A stretch of 64,000 bases of DNA from a virus: IMG/VR virus record IMGVR_UViG_3300048691_000181, positions 1 to 64,000 of that record. One strand, 5' to 3'. A program made the translations under genes and the position numbers. Below the pieces are notes generated by a model. The model saw nothing but the letters and a program-made list of their open reading frames with translations, was not told where the DNA came from and searched no databases. This document shows, in pieces, positions 33,579 through 41,758 of the stretch (the stretch's first letter is position 1; every line of letters starts with the position of its first letter).

Positions 33579-34166
33579 ATGAAAAAAATATTATCAATTA
33601 TAGCATTACTTGCTATTACAGTAATGTCTTATGCTCAGAATATTACATTTGCGACTACTTATAATATCATAGGAACTACAAGTTTAGTATCTGGCAATAC
33701 TTATACAGTTATAGGCAATGTAACTGATTTTAATGGGATTTATAATGGTACAAGTGTGGCTGTTGGAGATAGTTTATTTTACATGGAAGATGGAATAATC
33801 TATGCTGGCGCAGTAACTCTTATCAATTCTACCTCTGGCAATCAAGTATCTTTTAGGTTCTTATCAACAGACGCTTTACTTTCTACATCTCCATCAGCAA
33901 CTATGTCTGGGCAAATTATAATATCTCGCAAGAATCCACAAGGTTATTGTGCTGTTCCTGCTGGAACAAACGAAGGACTACGTTGGTCATTAGAGAATAG
34001 ATTTAAGAAGCTACTTGCAAGCGATATTATAAATTCTAAAATATACGGAAGTTTTAAAAATCCCATTAATGCAGCATTATTTACGCCCATTAATGGGATT
34101 TGGGAAACAAGTATAGATAATGAAATGGGTCAAGTCGAAGGCACATTAATACGTAGAAAAAATTAA
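33579..34166 (+). CDS. Exported unknown protein of the fibre region
   Basis: 195 residues with a clear Sec signal peptide (MKKILSIIALLAITVMSYAQ, cleavage before Q/N at about 19-20). The mature part is beta-like, Thr/Ile/Ser-rich. It follows a virion fibre gene by 25 nt. Phage fibres normally assemble in the cytoplasm, so export suggests a surface role in the infected cell or a sequence captured from the host. Confidence 0.6.
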   Translation: MKKILSIIALLAITVMSYAQNITFATTYNIIGTTSLVSGNTYTVIGNVTDFNGIYNGTSVAVGDSLFYMEDGIIYAGAVTLINSTSGNQVSFRFLSTDALLSTSPSATMSGQIIISRKNPQGYCAVPAGTNEGLRWSLENRFKKLLASDIINSKIYGSFKNPINAALFTPINGIWETSIDNEMGQVEGTLIRRKN

Positions 34167-34189
34167 TTAACAATTTGAGCTTAATAAAA

Positions 34190-34309
34190 ATGAGTACATT
34201 TATTAATGACCATGTTGGTCAATTTATTAGCATAATAGCAATCGTAATTATTGTTGCATTTATAATTTATTTTGTTCGTTATTACGAAAAAGAAAACAAA
34301 GATATTTAA
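34190..34309 (+). CDS. 39-residue single-pass membrane protein
   Basis: From ATG 34190: a short polar start (MSTFINDHVG), one hydrophobic helix (ISIIAIVIIVAFIIYFV) and a charged tail (RYYEKENKDI). Stop TAA overlaps the next ATG by one base, so it is coupled with the membrane protein downstream. Spanin, pinholin-like or regulatory role possible; unknown. Confidence 0.55.
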   Translation: MSTFINDHVGQFISIIAIVIIVAFIIYFVRYYEKENKDI

Positions 34310-34743
34310 TGATACAAATTATAATATTATACATAGTCCTATCTATATTAATAGGACTAACTAAAAGTCTTGCAGATACAATTATTTCAGGGTCTTTCGC
34401 AGCTAAGTTTCCACACTTAGCAAATAAATCTAATTCATGGTGGGGTAATACCTCAAGGAAATGGAAGAATGGAGATAAAAGTCAGGGGGAGGCATTTTGG
34501 CTATCATCTTCAATATTAGTTCCGTTTACTGATTTTTGGCATTTCTTAAATCTATTAAATGCTAATTTATATAATGTACTAATGCTACTATCATGTTACT
34601 TATGCTATAAGTATTCATATTTTCCGCAAAATACATATTATATTTATTCGGTTATATTTGTGTTTGGTAGCTATATTTTAGCACGGACTACACATCATAT
34701 AAATTTTACACTTATTTTTAACGCTAAAACAAAACAATATTAA
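34309..34743 (+). CDS. Membrane protein, paralogue of 37786-38211
   Basis: 144 residues with an N-terminal hydrophobic helix and two or three more near the C-terminus. Shares with the protein at 37786-38211 the ordered motifs WWGNTSRKWKNGDKSQGEAF, SSSILVPFTDFWH and a terminal TTHH. Immediately followed (no spacer) by a signal-peptide protein, as is its paralogue. Function unknown; may aid export or anchoring of the partner. Confidence 0.6.
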   Translation: MIQIIILYIVLSILIGLTKSLADTIISGSFAAKFPHLANKSNSWWGNTSRKWKNGDKSQGEAFWLSSSILVPFTDFWHFLNLLNANLYNVLMLLSCYLCYKYSYFPQNTYYIYSVIFVFGSYILARTTHHINFTLIFNAKTKQY

Positions 34744-35553
34744 ATGAAAAAAGTACTTATTTTTCTTTTTATAGCTATTAGCTATATTTCAGTAAATGCA
34801 CAAAGTCCTGTGGGTGGTGCAGGCATTTGCCTTACCGCAGGAGACCCTAATACAGGGTCACTCCAAGTAATCAATTCAAAATATTCTTGTCAGATTGTCA
34901 AGGATTCGGTTTCAAACTTATACTATCGCTATGATAATTCACTCGCAAGTGGTAGTAAGTGGGTAGTAATGACTTTAAGTGAAGTTGATGGTAGTATCAC
35001 AAACGAAGGTTTCATAGGTGTTACTGCTGGTTCAGCTACAACATCAATTTTGCAAGGTTATAACTCAGTAGGTACGGCTACTGGTGCAGGTGTAACTGTT
35101 ACAGCAGGAACAGGTTTATCTATTGCAGAAACAACCTCAATAGATGGTGGTGTTATCACATTAACAAATAGCCTACCAGACCAAGTAGTATCTATTACTG
35201 GTGCTGGAATTAGTGTTATTACTGGTACATATCCTAACTTTACCGTTACTTCAACGGAAGTAGATGGTTCTGTAACTAATGAGATTCAAACAATTTCAGC
35301 AACAGCAGCAGCTTCCAACTCAACAACAGTAGCCCTTAACTTAGCAGGTGGTTCATTTGCATTATCAGCAACAGCACCTTTGACTTTAACAGGTGCAGCA
35401 AATTCTCCTATTATCGGATTCGGAACACTTATAGCATATACGGATGATATTGCCGCAGGAACAGGTGGCGTGGCAATTGGAGGATGGTATCAAGCAAGTG
35501 CGGCTAACACAATGGGAGTGAAACAAGGAACGCCTCTAATCAGAGTATATTAA
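34744..35553 (+). CDS. Exported fibre-like protein A
   Basis: 269 residues. Signal peptide MKKVLIFLFIAISYISVNA, then an ~60-residue domain (GGAGICL ... PNTGSLQVINSKYSCQI ... SLASGSKWVVMTL) that is shared with the next exported protein, then Thr/Gly/Ser-rich fibre-like beta sequence (VTVTAGTGLSIAETTSIDGG), and a C-terminal GGWYQASAANTM end. The pair of cysteines in the shared domain may form a disulphide after export. Confidence 0.65.
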   Translation: MKKVLIFLFIAISYISVNAQSPVGGAGICLTAGDPNTGSLQVINSKYSCQIVKDSVSNLYYRYDNSLASGSKWVVMTLSEVDGSITNEGFIGVTAGSATTSILQGYNSVGTATGAGVTVTAGTGLSIAETTSIDGGVITLTNSLPDQVVSITGAGISVITGTYPNFTVTSTEVDGSVTNEIQTISATAAASNSTTVALNLAGGSFALSATAPLTLTGAANSPIIGFGTLIAYTDDIAAGTGGVAIGGWYQASAANTMGVKQGTPLIRVY

Positions 35554-35570
35554 TTCACATATAAAAATAG

Positions 35571-35603
35571 GTCATCCTAATTTATTAACTTAATTAGGAT
35601 GAC
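35571..35603 (+). terminator. Perfect 12-bp stem-loop between fibre-like genes
   Basis: 35571-35582 pairs with 35592-35603 around a 9-nt loop (TATTAACTT), followed by TAAAAATAATG. No T-run, so an mRNA-processing or attenuating hairpin is as likely as a terminator. Confidence 0.55.
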
Positions 35604-35611
35604 TAAAAATA

Positions 35612-37780
35612 ATGAAAAAAATAATGAAAAAAATAATATTATTTTTGTTGTTGATTATTCCATTTTTAATTTCTGCTCAAATTGTAGGTGGTAGTGGACA
35701 ATGCAAGATAAATGGTAGTCCTAATTCAGTTGCAAATTTACAAGTACTCAATCAGTCTTATAGTTGTTCATCCGCTATTGATACGTTGACGGGTGACGAA
35801 TGGGTGTATAATGTATCGTTAGCACAAGGGTCAAGATGGGAAAATAAAACACTAATGCTTTCTAACAAATGGAAACTTGGTGGCAATACATTAACAGCTA
35901 ATACTGTTTTTGGAACAAATAGTGACCATGATTTAGTATTTATTAGAAATGGTGTACGCGCTGGCTTAGTAAATAGTTCGTTAGCTAATACTTCTTTTGG
36001 TGTAAGTGCTTTACAATCTAACACTACTGGTTATAATAACACAGCTAATGGTCTAAATGCTTTATATTATAACACTACTGGCAATTCTAACACAGCTAAT
36101 GGTCTAAATGCTTTATATTATAACACTACTGGCAATTATAACACAGCTTTTGGTCTAAGTGCTTTACAATCTAACACTACTGGTTATTATAACACAGCTA
36201 ATGGTGTAAGTGCTTTACAATCTAACACTACTGGTTATAATAACACAGCTAATGGTCTAAGTGCTTTACAATCTAACACTACTGGCAATTCTAACACAGC
36301 TAATGGTGTAAGTGCTTTACAATCTAACACTACTGGTTATTATAACACAGCTAATGGTGTAAATGCTTTACAATCTAACACTACTGGTTATAATAACACA
36401 GCTAATGGTGTAAGTGCTTTACAATCTAACACTACTGGCAATTCTAACACAGCTAATGGTGTAAATGCTTTACAATCTAACACTACTGGCAATTCTAACA
36501 CAGCTAATGGTGTAAATGCTTTACATTATGGAAAAACAGGCAGTAACAATACAGTATTACTAAGCAGGGGAGACGGTATAGTTAGAAGTATTATAGCAGA
36601 CAGCTCTATGAATAACTCTTTAGTATTAGGTGCTGGTGAAAACATACGTATTTATTCTGATTCTCTTGCAAACACAGGATTTGGAACTACAACACCTACA
36701 AATAAACTGCACATTGAGGGTACTACTAATCCTATTCGTGCAGTAGGATTAGTAAGTGGTGTAAATACAGACAGTGTTGTAACAGTAGATGCAACAGGCG
36801 TTTTTCGTATGTCTAATTTGCAAGATATTGTAAAACGAAATGTCAATAATATATTTACTGTAAATCAAACTATAAATGGTATTACAGTAGGTAGGTCTGC
36901 TGGAAATACAACAAACTCTTTAGCGATTGGTCAAAATGCTTTAGCGTCTAACACTACGGGAAGTACTAATACGGCTATTGGTACAATATCACTTTTGTCA
37001 AATACTACGGGTTCTAATAATACAGCAGTAGGTTCAGGTTCTTTATATTCAAATGATATTGGTTCTCAGAATGTCGCAGTTGGGCAAAACTCATTATTAA
37101 ATAATAGTATTGGTAATACAAACACATCAATAGGACAAGGCTCATTATACAACAATATAGACGGAAATGGTAACACCGCCATTGGTCAAAATAGTATGGA
37201 CGCGCTTATAAATGGCGATAACAATACAGCTATAGGTAAAAATGCGAACGTACAAGATGCATTAACAAATGCTACGGCAATTGGTTATAATGCCAATGTA
37301 GATTCAGATAATTCACTGGTTTTAGGTAGTAATGTTAATGTTGGTATAGGTACATCATCACCCGTTTATAAATTAGATATTAATGCTATTTCAGGTGGTA
37401 CTGGAAACCCTATTCGTTTATTGGGGTTACAAACAGGCACAATAACAGATAGTATTGTAACATCCGCAAGTGGTGTACTAAAACGCATGTCACTTGCAGA
37501 TTTAAGTGTATCACAAATTATCAAATCTTCTAATACCGTAGTCAACATTCCATCTATTACAGGAATGGGAACAGTAGGGACAGTATCAGTAACAGTAACG
37601 GGTGCTGTTGTGGGTATGCAAGTATCAGCAAGCCCAAGAACAAACGTAATGACATCAGGAGTAAGTGCACCTATTGTTTATGTTAGTGCAGCAGATACAG
37701 TAACATTTAGTTTTAGCGGATTAACTGTAGGTGCTAATGGCAACATTTCTTCAAATTGGGATATAGTAATTCAAAAATAA
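35612..37780 (+). CDS. Exported fibre/adhesin-like protein B with tandem head repeats
   Basis: 722 residues. Signal peptide (MKKIMKKIILFLLLIIPFLISAQ, a second ATG at 35624 is possible), an N-terminal domain shared with protein A (GGSGQC ... LQVLNQSYSC ... SLAQGSRW), then a 17-residue repeat array (about 132-301), further YadA-head-like repeats with NTTGxxNTAxG pattern (about 440-560), and two copies of an NPIRxxGLxxGxxTDSxV unit. A trimeric-adhesin-like or fibre protein. Probably mediates receptor contact or cell-surface display; the repeat number is expected to vary. Confidence 0.7.
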   Translation: MKKIMKKIILFLLLIIPFLISAQIVGGSGQCKINGSPNSVANLQVLNQSYSCSSAIDTLTGDEWVYNVSLAQGSRWENKTLMLSNKWKLGGNTLTANTVFGTNSDHDLVFIRNGVRAGLVNSSLANTSFGVSALQSNTTGYNNTANGLNALYYNTTGNSNTANGLNALYYNTTGNYNTAFGLSALQSNTTGYYNTANGVSALQSNTTGYNNTANGLSALQSNTTGNSNTANGVSALQSNTTGYYNTANGVNALQSNTTGYNNTANGVSALQSNTTGNSNTANGVNALQSNTTGNSNTANGVNALHYGKTGSNNTVLLSRGDGIVRSIIADSSMNNSLVLGAGENIRIYSDSLANTGFGTTTPTNKLHIEGTTNPIRAVGLVSGVNTDSVVTVDATGVFRMSNLQDIVKRNVNNIFTVNQTINGITVGRSAGNTTNSLAIGQNALASNTTGSTNTAIGTISLLSNTTGSNNTAVGSGSLYSNDIGSQNVAVGQNSLLNNSIGNTNTSIGQGSLYNNIDGNGNTAIGQNSMDALINGDNNTAIGKNANVQDALTNATAIGYNANVDSDNSLVLGSNVNVGIGTSSPVYKLDINAISGGTGNPIRLLGLQTGTITDSIVTSASGVLKRMSLADLSVSQIIKSSNTVVNIPSITGMGTVGTVSVTVTGAVVGMQVSASPRTNVMTSGVSAPIVYVSAADTVTFSFSGLTVGANGNISSNWDIVIQK
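36005..36514 (+). repeat. Ten-copy 51-bp tandem repeat (17-residue coding repeat)
   Basis: Ten consecutive 51-bp units encode variants of SALQSNTTGYYNTANGV, with NSNT/YNNT/YYNT alternatives and an NALYY form in units 2-3, followed by a partial unit ending in GKTGSNN. The near-identity of units suggests recent expansion or homogenisation. Confidence 0.9.
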
Positions 37781-37785
37781 AAGAT

Positions 37786-38211
37786 ATGACAACATTTTAT
37801 ATAATCCTTGCTTTATGTGCAATAGGGCAAGGGTTCTTTAAAGACATTTCAGATGCTTTAATGTCTGGAAAATTTCAAGATGCTTTTGGTGTGAAAAATC
37901 CTAATGGTTTCTTTGGTACAACAAGTTGGACAAGAAAATATAAAAATGGAGACGTGAAGCAAGGAGAAGCCTTTTTGTTCAGTTCTTCTATTTTGGTATT
38001 CCTAACAGATGCTTGGCATTTATCAAATTCTTTTGAGATGTTGTGTAATATGGGGTGTTTAGTATTGGTGTTAAATCTTAACTTTACATTAACTATGTCA
38101 ATTGCAGTAGCATTAGTATATTGGTTTCTAAGAAGTGGTACACATCATGTTATGTTTACTTGGTGTTATGCTATAATTAAACGCATTCGATTAAAAAATA
38201 AAAAGACATAA
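37786..38211 (+). CDS. Membrane protein, paralogue of 34309-34743
   Basis: 141 residues from ATG 37786; a start at 37756 would overlap the previous gene. Shares the motifs GFFGTTSWTRKYKNGDVKQG, EAFLFSSSILVFLTDAWH and SGTHH with its paralogue. Stop overlaps the next ATG by one base (TAATG), again coupling it to a signal-peptide protein. Predicted three to four membrane helices. Confidence 0.6.
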   Translation: MTTFYIILALCAIGQGFFKDISDALMSGKFQDAFGVKNPNGFFGTTSWTRKYKNGDVKQGEAFLFSSSILVFLTDAWHLSNSFEMLCNMGCLVLVLNLNFTLTMSIAVALVYWFLRSGTHHVMFTWCYAIIKRIRLKNKKT

Positions 38212-39413
38212 TGAAAAAATATATTTTTTTAATTCTTAGTATTTGTGTATTTTCATTAAATGCACAAATTACGATAACACCACAAGGTACAATTATGGGT
38301 ACGCTATCAACAAATTACGCTTCGCTTTCAACAAGCGATTCCTTTGTCAGGATGAAGTCGGATGGTACATTATTGGGTTCACCTATTTCAGGCTGGATAC
38401 AACCAGCTATTGTAGTTCCGACATCTTTTAATTCTACATTAACTCAAAAGCTACTATCGGGGCTTGTAGTAAATGGTACGAATACGGATAGTGTTATTTG
38501 CTTTAACGCTACAACGAAAGTTTATACAAAAGTGGCAAGAACAGCATTAACTACGGTTAGTACTGTTGATTATCTACAAGCTAAACTATCAGCAGCACAA
38601 ACAAAGACTGCTGTAAGCGATATCATTCTTAATACACTTGTATCGGGAAATATCCCACTCAATACAGCAACAGGGGTAATTACATTAACAGCAGGAAAGA
38701 CTTATAAGTTAGAAGCACGTGTTTATTCCCAAAATACAACAGGAGGGGCAAATGACTTTTATTTTGAGTTTGTAGATGCTACTTCAAATGTTGGAATAAT
38801 TAGTGGCTTGAATGGTATTGGCGGTATTTTAACAACTGGTTCTTTTTTGAGAAACTACAATCCGAACGTTTCTTTGATTTATACTCCTTCTACTAATCAA
38901 GCAATTAAGTTAAGGATTACCAGTTTCAGCGTTACTTCAACAGATATTATGGCTGCTACAAATATGACAGTAGAACAAATAGGCTTGACGGGAGTTAACG
39001 TACTGCCTATTGCAAATGGTGGTACTGGTTCGTCTACTCAAAATTTTGTAGATTTATCTTCAACAGCACAGGGCAGATTGGGCAGTCTTGGTATTGGTGT
39101 ATTAATTCCTACATCAAATTTGCATATTGTTGGCAGTTTAGCAACATCTATTAGAGAAAGCACTGTAACAGCTATAACAGTAGCAGCAATAGACCGCACA
39201 GTTATTTACACAATAACAACAGGCATGCCTGCATTTACCTTACCTGCCGCAAATACGTGTAGTGGTAGAGAGTATAGATTAGTTAATTATTCTGCAACGG
39301 CAGGAAGTGTAAGTAGTTATACTGGATTTACGGGTATAGCAGCCACGACAATACTTGCCCAATCTTCCATCGTAGTTCAATCAAATGGAACGACATGGAG
39401 ACGTGTTGAATAA
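38211..39413 (+). CDS. Exported fibre-like protein C
   Basis: 400 residues with signal peptide MKKYIFLILSICVFSLNA. It contains fibre-like units (VVNGTNTDSVICFNATTKVY), a YKLEARVYSQNTTGG jelly-roll-like part, LPIANGGTGSSTQNFVDLSS (a phage fibre hinge) and a C-terminal fibre tip (FTLPAANTCSGREYRLVNYS ... NGTTWRRVE). The C-terminal part is characteristic of phage tail fibres, whereas the export signal is not. Confidence 0.7.
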   Translation: MKKYIFLILSICVFSLNAQITITPQGTIMGTLSTNYASLSTSDSFVRMKSDGTLLGSPISGWIQPAIVVPTSFNSTLTQKLLSGLVVNGTNTDSVICFNATTKVYTKVARTALTTVSTVDYLQAKLSAAQTKTAVSDIILNTLVSGNIPLNTATGVITLTAGKTYKLEARVYSQNTTGGANDFYFEFVDATSNVGIISGLNGIGGILTTGSFLRNYNPNVSLIYTPSTNQAIKLRITSFSVTSTDIMAATNMTVEQIGLTGVNVLPIANGGTGSSTQNFVDLSSTAQGRLGSLGIGVLIPTSNLHIVGSLATSIRESTVTAITVAAIDRTVIYTITTGMPAFTLPAANTCSGREYRLVNYSATAGSVSSYTGFTGIAATTILAQSSIVVQSNGTTWRRVE

Positions 39414-39424
39414 ACTAAATAAAC

Positions 39425-39886
39425 ATGATAAAGCTATATCTAATCTTAGCAATAGTTTTATTTATAACGCTATTCGCTTACTTAATAATCAAATTTTTAA
39501 AAAGACTAACAATGTTTACACTTCAAACAACAGTTGACTTCAATCAACTCATAACAGGACAAGCTGTTCAAGATACACAGCTTCAAAATATTGCAGCAGT
39601 AACAGCAGAATTGACTGCCAATGTTCAACCAGCACTTGATTTGGTCACTTCAACACAAGCACAATTGGTTCTTGACCAAGAAGCTATCGTAGCCGCACAA
39701 GCAGTTATAGATGCAGCTAATGCTAAATTGGCAGCAAATCAAGTAATTGCTGATGCAGCAATTACTATGTATCAAGTAGCTTCGATTGACCTTACAGCAT
39801 GGACGACTTATGCACAGGACTTATCTGATGACATGGCTACGGTCGAAGGTTTGAAAGATATATATACTCGGAACAACGGACAGTAA
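39425..39886 (+). CDS. Single-pass membrane or coiled-coil protein, unknown
   Basis: 153 residues from 39425: an N-terminal hydrophobic helix (LILAIVLFITLFAYLIIKFL) and a long Ala/Gln-rich coiled coil (VQPALDLVTSTQAQLVLDQE). An alternative start at 39512 (MFTLQTTVDFNQL) removes the membrane helix and leaves a coiled-coil protein. Position between exported fibre and small late genes. Function unknown. Confidence 0.5.
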   Translation: MIKLYLILAIVLFITLFAYLIIKFLKRLTMFTLQTTVDFNQLITGQAVQDTQLQNIAAVTAELTANVQPALDLVTSTQAQLVLDQEAIVAAQAVIDAANAKLAANQVIADAAITMYQVASIDLTAWTTYAQDLSDDMATVEGLKDIYTRNNGQ

Positions 39887-39898
39887 CTTTTAGTATTC

Positions 39899-39926
39899 AT
39901 TGGAGGAGATTAAGCCCTCCTCCAAT
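39899..39926 (+). terminator. Intergenic 10-bp stem-loop
   Basis: ATTGGAGGAG (39899-39908) pairs with CTCCTCCAAT (39917-39926) around an 8-nt loop. Followed by ATTATGTC, not a T-run. A plausible terminator or processing hairpin. Confidence 0.5.
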
Positions 39927-40039
39927 ATTATGTCTTTAACACAAAAAAGAAATATTCAAACAAAACAACAATGCCACAAATATCTAACCCCCAAACAGTA
40001 GGGAATAGCTTAGATTTACAACAAGCTGTTTAGTCTGCC

Positions 40040-40393
40040 ATGTTTGCTTTTGCAACTCAATTATTAAAAGATGAAAAAGCAATATCGGCGCCTAATCAAG
40101 GCTATCAAATGTACGCTAAACGTATTGCATTTGCCAACCTTGTAATGCAGTCATATAGTCCCGATTCGATTTCCCAATGGGCAAAACGAGCAGCTACATT
40201 AATTGCCATAATTCAGCCAGATATTGTATTAAATGAACAAGCTACATTTAGATATCTGCTTCAAGATAATCCAATGGGACGTAATTGCATGGAAACGGAA
40301 TTCGCTTTGTTTCAATGGAATCAACAAGGCGAAACTTCGGGTCGCCAATTATGGGATACACTATCTGGTGTAAGCCAATTAGATTTACAATAA
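40040..40393 (+). CDS. Unknown protein; frame extends upstream across an in-frame TAG
   Basis: 117 residues from ATG 40040. The same frame is open upstream to ATG 39971, separated only by a TAG at 40031-40033, giving MPQISNPQTVGNSLDLQQAV-stop-SAMFAFATQLL. Read-through with Gln would give one continuous protein. The downstream portion is helical (WAKRAATLIAIIQPDIVLNE) and ends SGVSQLDLQ, echoing the SLDLQ of the upstream part. No family recognised. Confidence 0.5.
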   Translation: MFAFATQLLKDEKAISAPNQGYQMYAKRIAFANLVMQSYSPDSISQWAKRAATLIAIIQPDIVLNEQATFRYLLQDNPMGRNCMETEFALFQWNQQGETSGRQLWDTLSGVSQLDLQ

Positions 40394-40415
40394 AAAACTT
40401 AAACAATAATATTTT

Positions 40416-40880
40416 ATGAAACACGTATTAATTTTGGCTATGAGCCTATTCGCATTCACACTATCTGCACAAGATGTCAACTGTACAACAATCAAGGCTG
40501 TTCAAGCCGAACTTAAAATCTCAACCGAGAAGGTAATGATTAAGGCTCCGAGAACTCATTTTGAAGAGCGTTCTGAAACTGTTATGGTAAAAGCTGCTCG
40601 CACGCATTGGGAAGAGAAAGCATCTGACAAGCTTTTGTCAGATGAATATACTAAGGTTTTTCAAGACGCTACTGGCAAGTGGTGTGAATTGAAAGTTCCT
40701 GCTGTTTATATCTCTGTTGTAGAGAGCGTTGAGATTATCGATACGCCAGCAGAATACAGAACATTTACAAGATACATCGAGGTAGTAGACGTTCCTGCTG
40801 AATATAAGATGATTACAATTACTCATCGCATTAAAGATGGTTATGTTCGCGTTATCAATGTTGACTGTTCTGGTCGATAG
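40416..40880 (+). CDS. Exported protein with PAEY repeats
   Basis: 154 residues; signal peptide MKHVLILAMSLFAFTLSA. The mature part carries two repeated pairs: VMIKAPRTHFEER / VMVKAARTHWEEK and IDTPAEYRTFTRYIEV / VDVPAEYKMITITHRI, with cysteines near each end (VNCTT; VDCSGR). PAEY-type repeats occur in Bacteroidota surface proteins. Probably located in the periplasm or on the cell surface; function unknown. Confidence 0.6.
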   Translation: MKHVLILAMSLFAFTLSAQDVNCTTIKAVQAELKISTEKVMIKAPRTHFEERSETVMVKAARTHWEEKASDKLLSDEYTKVFQDATGKWCELKVPAVYISVVESVEIIDTPAEYRTFTRYIEVVDVPAEYKMITITHRIKDGYVRVINVDCSGR

Positions 40881-40909
40881 TTTAAGATAAACTTTAAAGC
40901 ATTTTAAAC

Positions 40910-41230
40910 ATGGACAATAACATACAAACGGTACTTTGGGGAGCAGTTGGCGCGGCAGGCACCGCCTTATCTGCATGGATTTTTAAGCTGGCTTTAACGC
41001 CCAACCAAAGAATTTCTGAGATGAATACCATTGTGGCAGCGCACTCAAAGATGCTTGTAGATATATCCAATGAGCTTCAAGAGGTCTTAATTGAGAATAG
41101 AAATTTCAAGGAACGCATCAAAGAGTTGGAGAAAGAAAATCACGAACTCTATACCAAAATAGAAAAATTAGAAAAGTCGGATGAAAACAATACACGAATT
41201 AACAAGCAGGCTCGAAGAATTGGGTCATAA
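40910..41230 (+). CDS. Single-pass membrane coiled-coil protein (lysis cassette?)
   Basis: 106 residues: membrane segment TVLWGAVGAAGTALSAWIF near the N-terminus, then a coiled coil (ELQEVLIENRNFKERIKELE). This topology is seen in holins and inner-membrane spanins. It overlaps the start of the following peptidase-like gene by 50 nt in another frame, which fits a compact lysis cassette. Confidence 0.5.
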   Translation: MDNNIQTVLWGAVGAAGTALSAWIFKLALTPNQRISEMNTIVAAHSKMLVDISNELQEVLIENRNFKERIKELEKENHELYTKIEKLEKSDENNTRINKQARRIGS

Positions 41231-41756
41231 GATATATCGAGAACCATGGGAGTTAAATCTTGTTTTCATTAGAACAAGTCAGAGATTTACTAATAAGTTT
41301 GATGATGAAGCTTACTGGTTTTGGTGGAATGATAAGGGGGAGTTGGGATTTAAGTCTGCTAAGTGTACAACAAAAGCTGGCTTCTATTATGCTTTACATC
41401 CTATGGGTTCCAACGGAACAGCAATCCTTAAAGAGCAGCAATATTTGGATTCGTGGAAGTTAGGCTTACACCATTCTGATTATGCTGCTCTTGTTCAGGC
41501 TAAACCTATATCCGTTTGGAGAGATAACAATAAGGATTCTAAGTTAGATAACAGGGCAGAAGAGACTGGTTCTTTTTATATCAATATTCATCGAGCATCT
41601 AAGAATAAAGAATCTATGATTGTAGGTAACTGGTCAGCAGCATGCATTGTTCTTGCGAATCCTATTATGTTTCAGACCCTTATTCGTGCGGTCAACCAAC
41701 AATTAACTTTGGGGAAAAGAGATGTCTTTTCTCCTACAATACTAAAAAACTTTTAG
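41181..41756 (+). CDS. Putative peptidoglycan-active enzyme (L,D-transpeptidase-like)
   Basis: 191 residues. AKCTTKAGFYYALHPMGSNG, GSFYINIHRASKNKES and the final VGNWSAACIVLANP resemble the His and Cys active-site strands of YkuD-type L,D-transpeptidases and related phage lysins (HxxS...GxxSxGCxV), with the usual Gly before Cys replaced by Ala. It lies between two membrane-protein genes, so an endolysin role is reasonable. The family assignment is by eye. It ends TAG ACA TGA. Confidence 0.45.
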   Translation: MKTIHELTSRLEELGHKIYREPWELNLVFIRTSQRFTNKFDDEAYWFWWNDKGELGFKSAKCTTKAGFYYALHPMGSNGTAILKEQQYLDSWKLGLHHSDYAALVQAKPISVWRDNNKDSKLDNRAEETGSFYINIHRASKNKESMIVGNWSAACIVLANPIMFQTLIRAVNQQLTLGKRDVFSPTILKNF

Positions 41757-41758
41757 AC

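Noticed and set aside
36005-36514. Regular repeats considered as CRISPR
   Set aside because: Units are contiguous, in frame and without spacers; they encode a 17-residue protein repeat.
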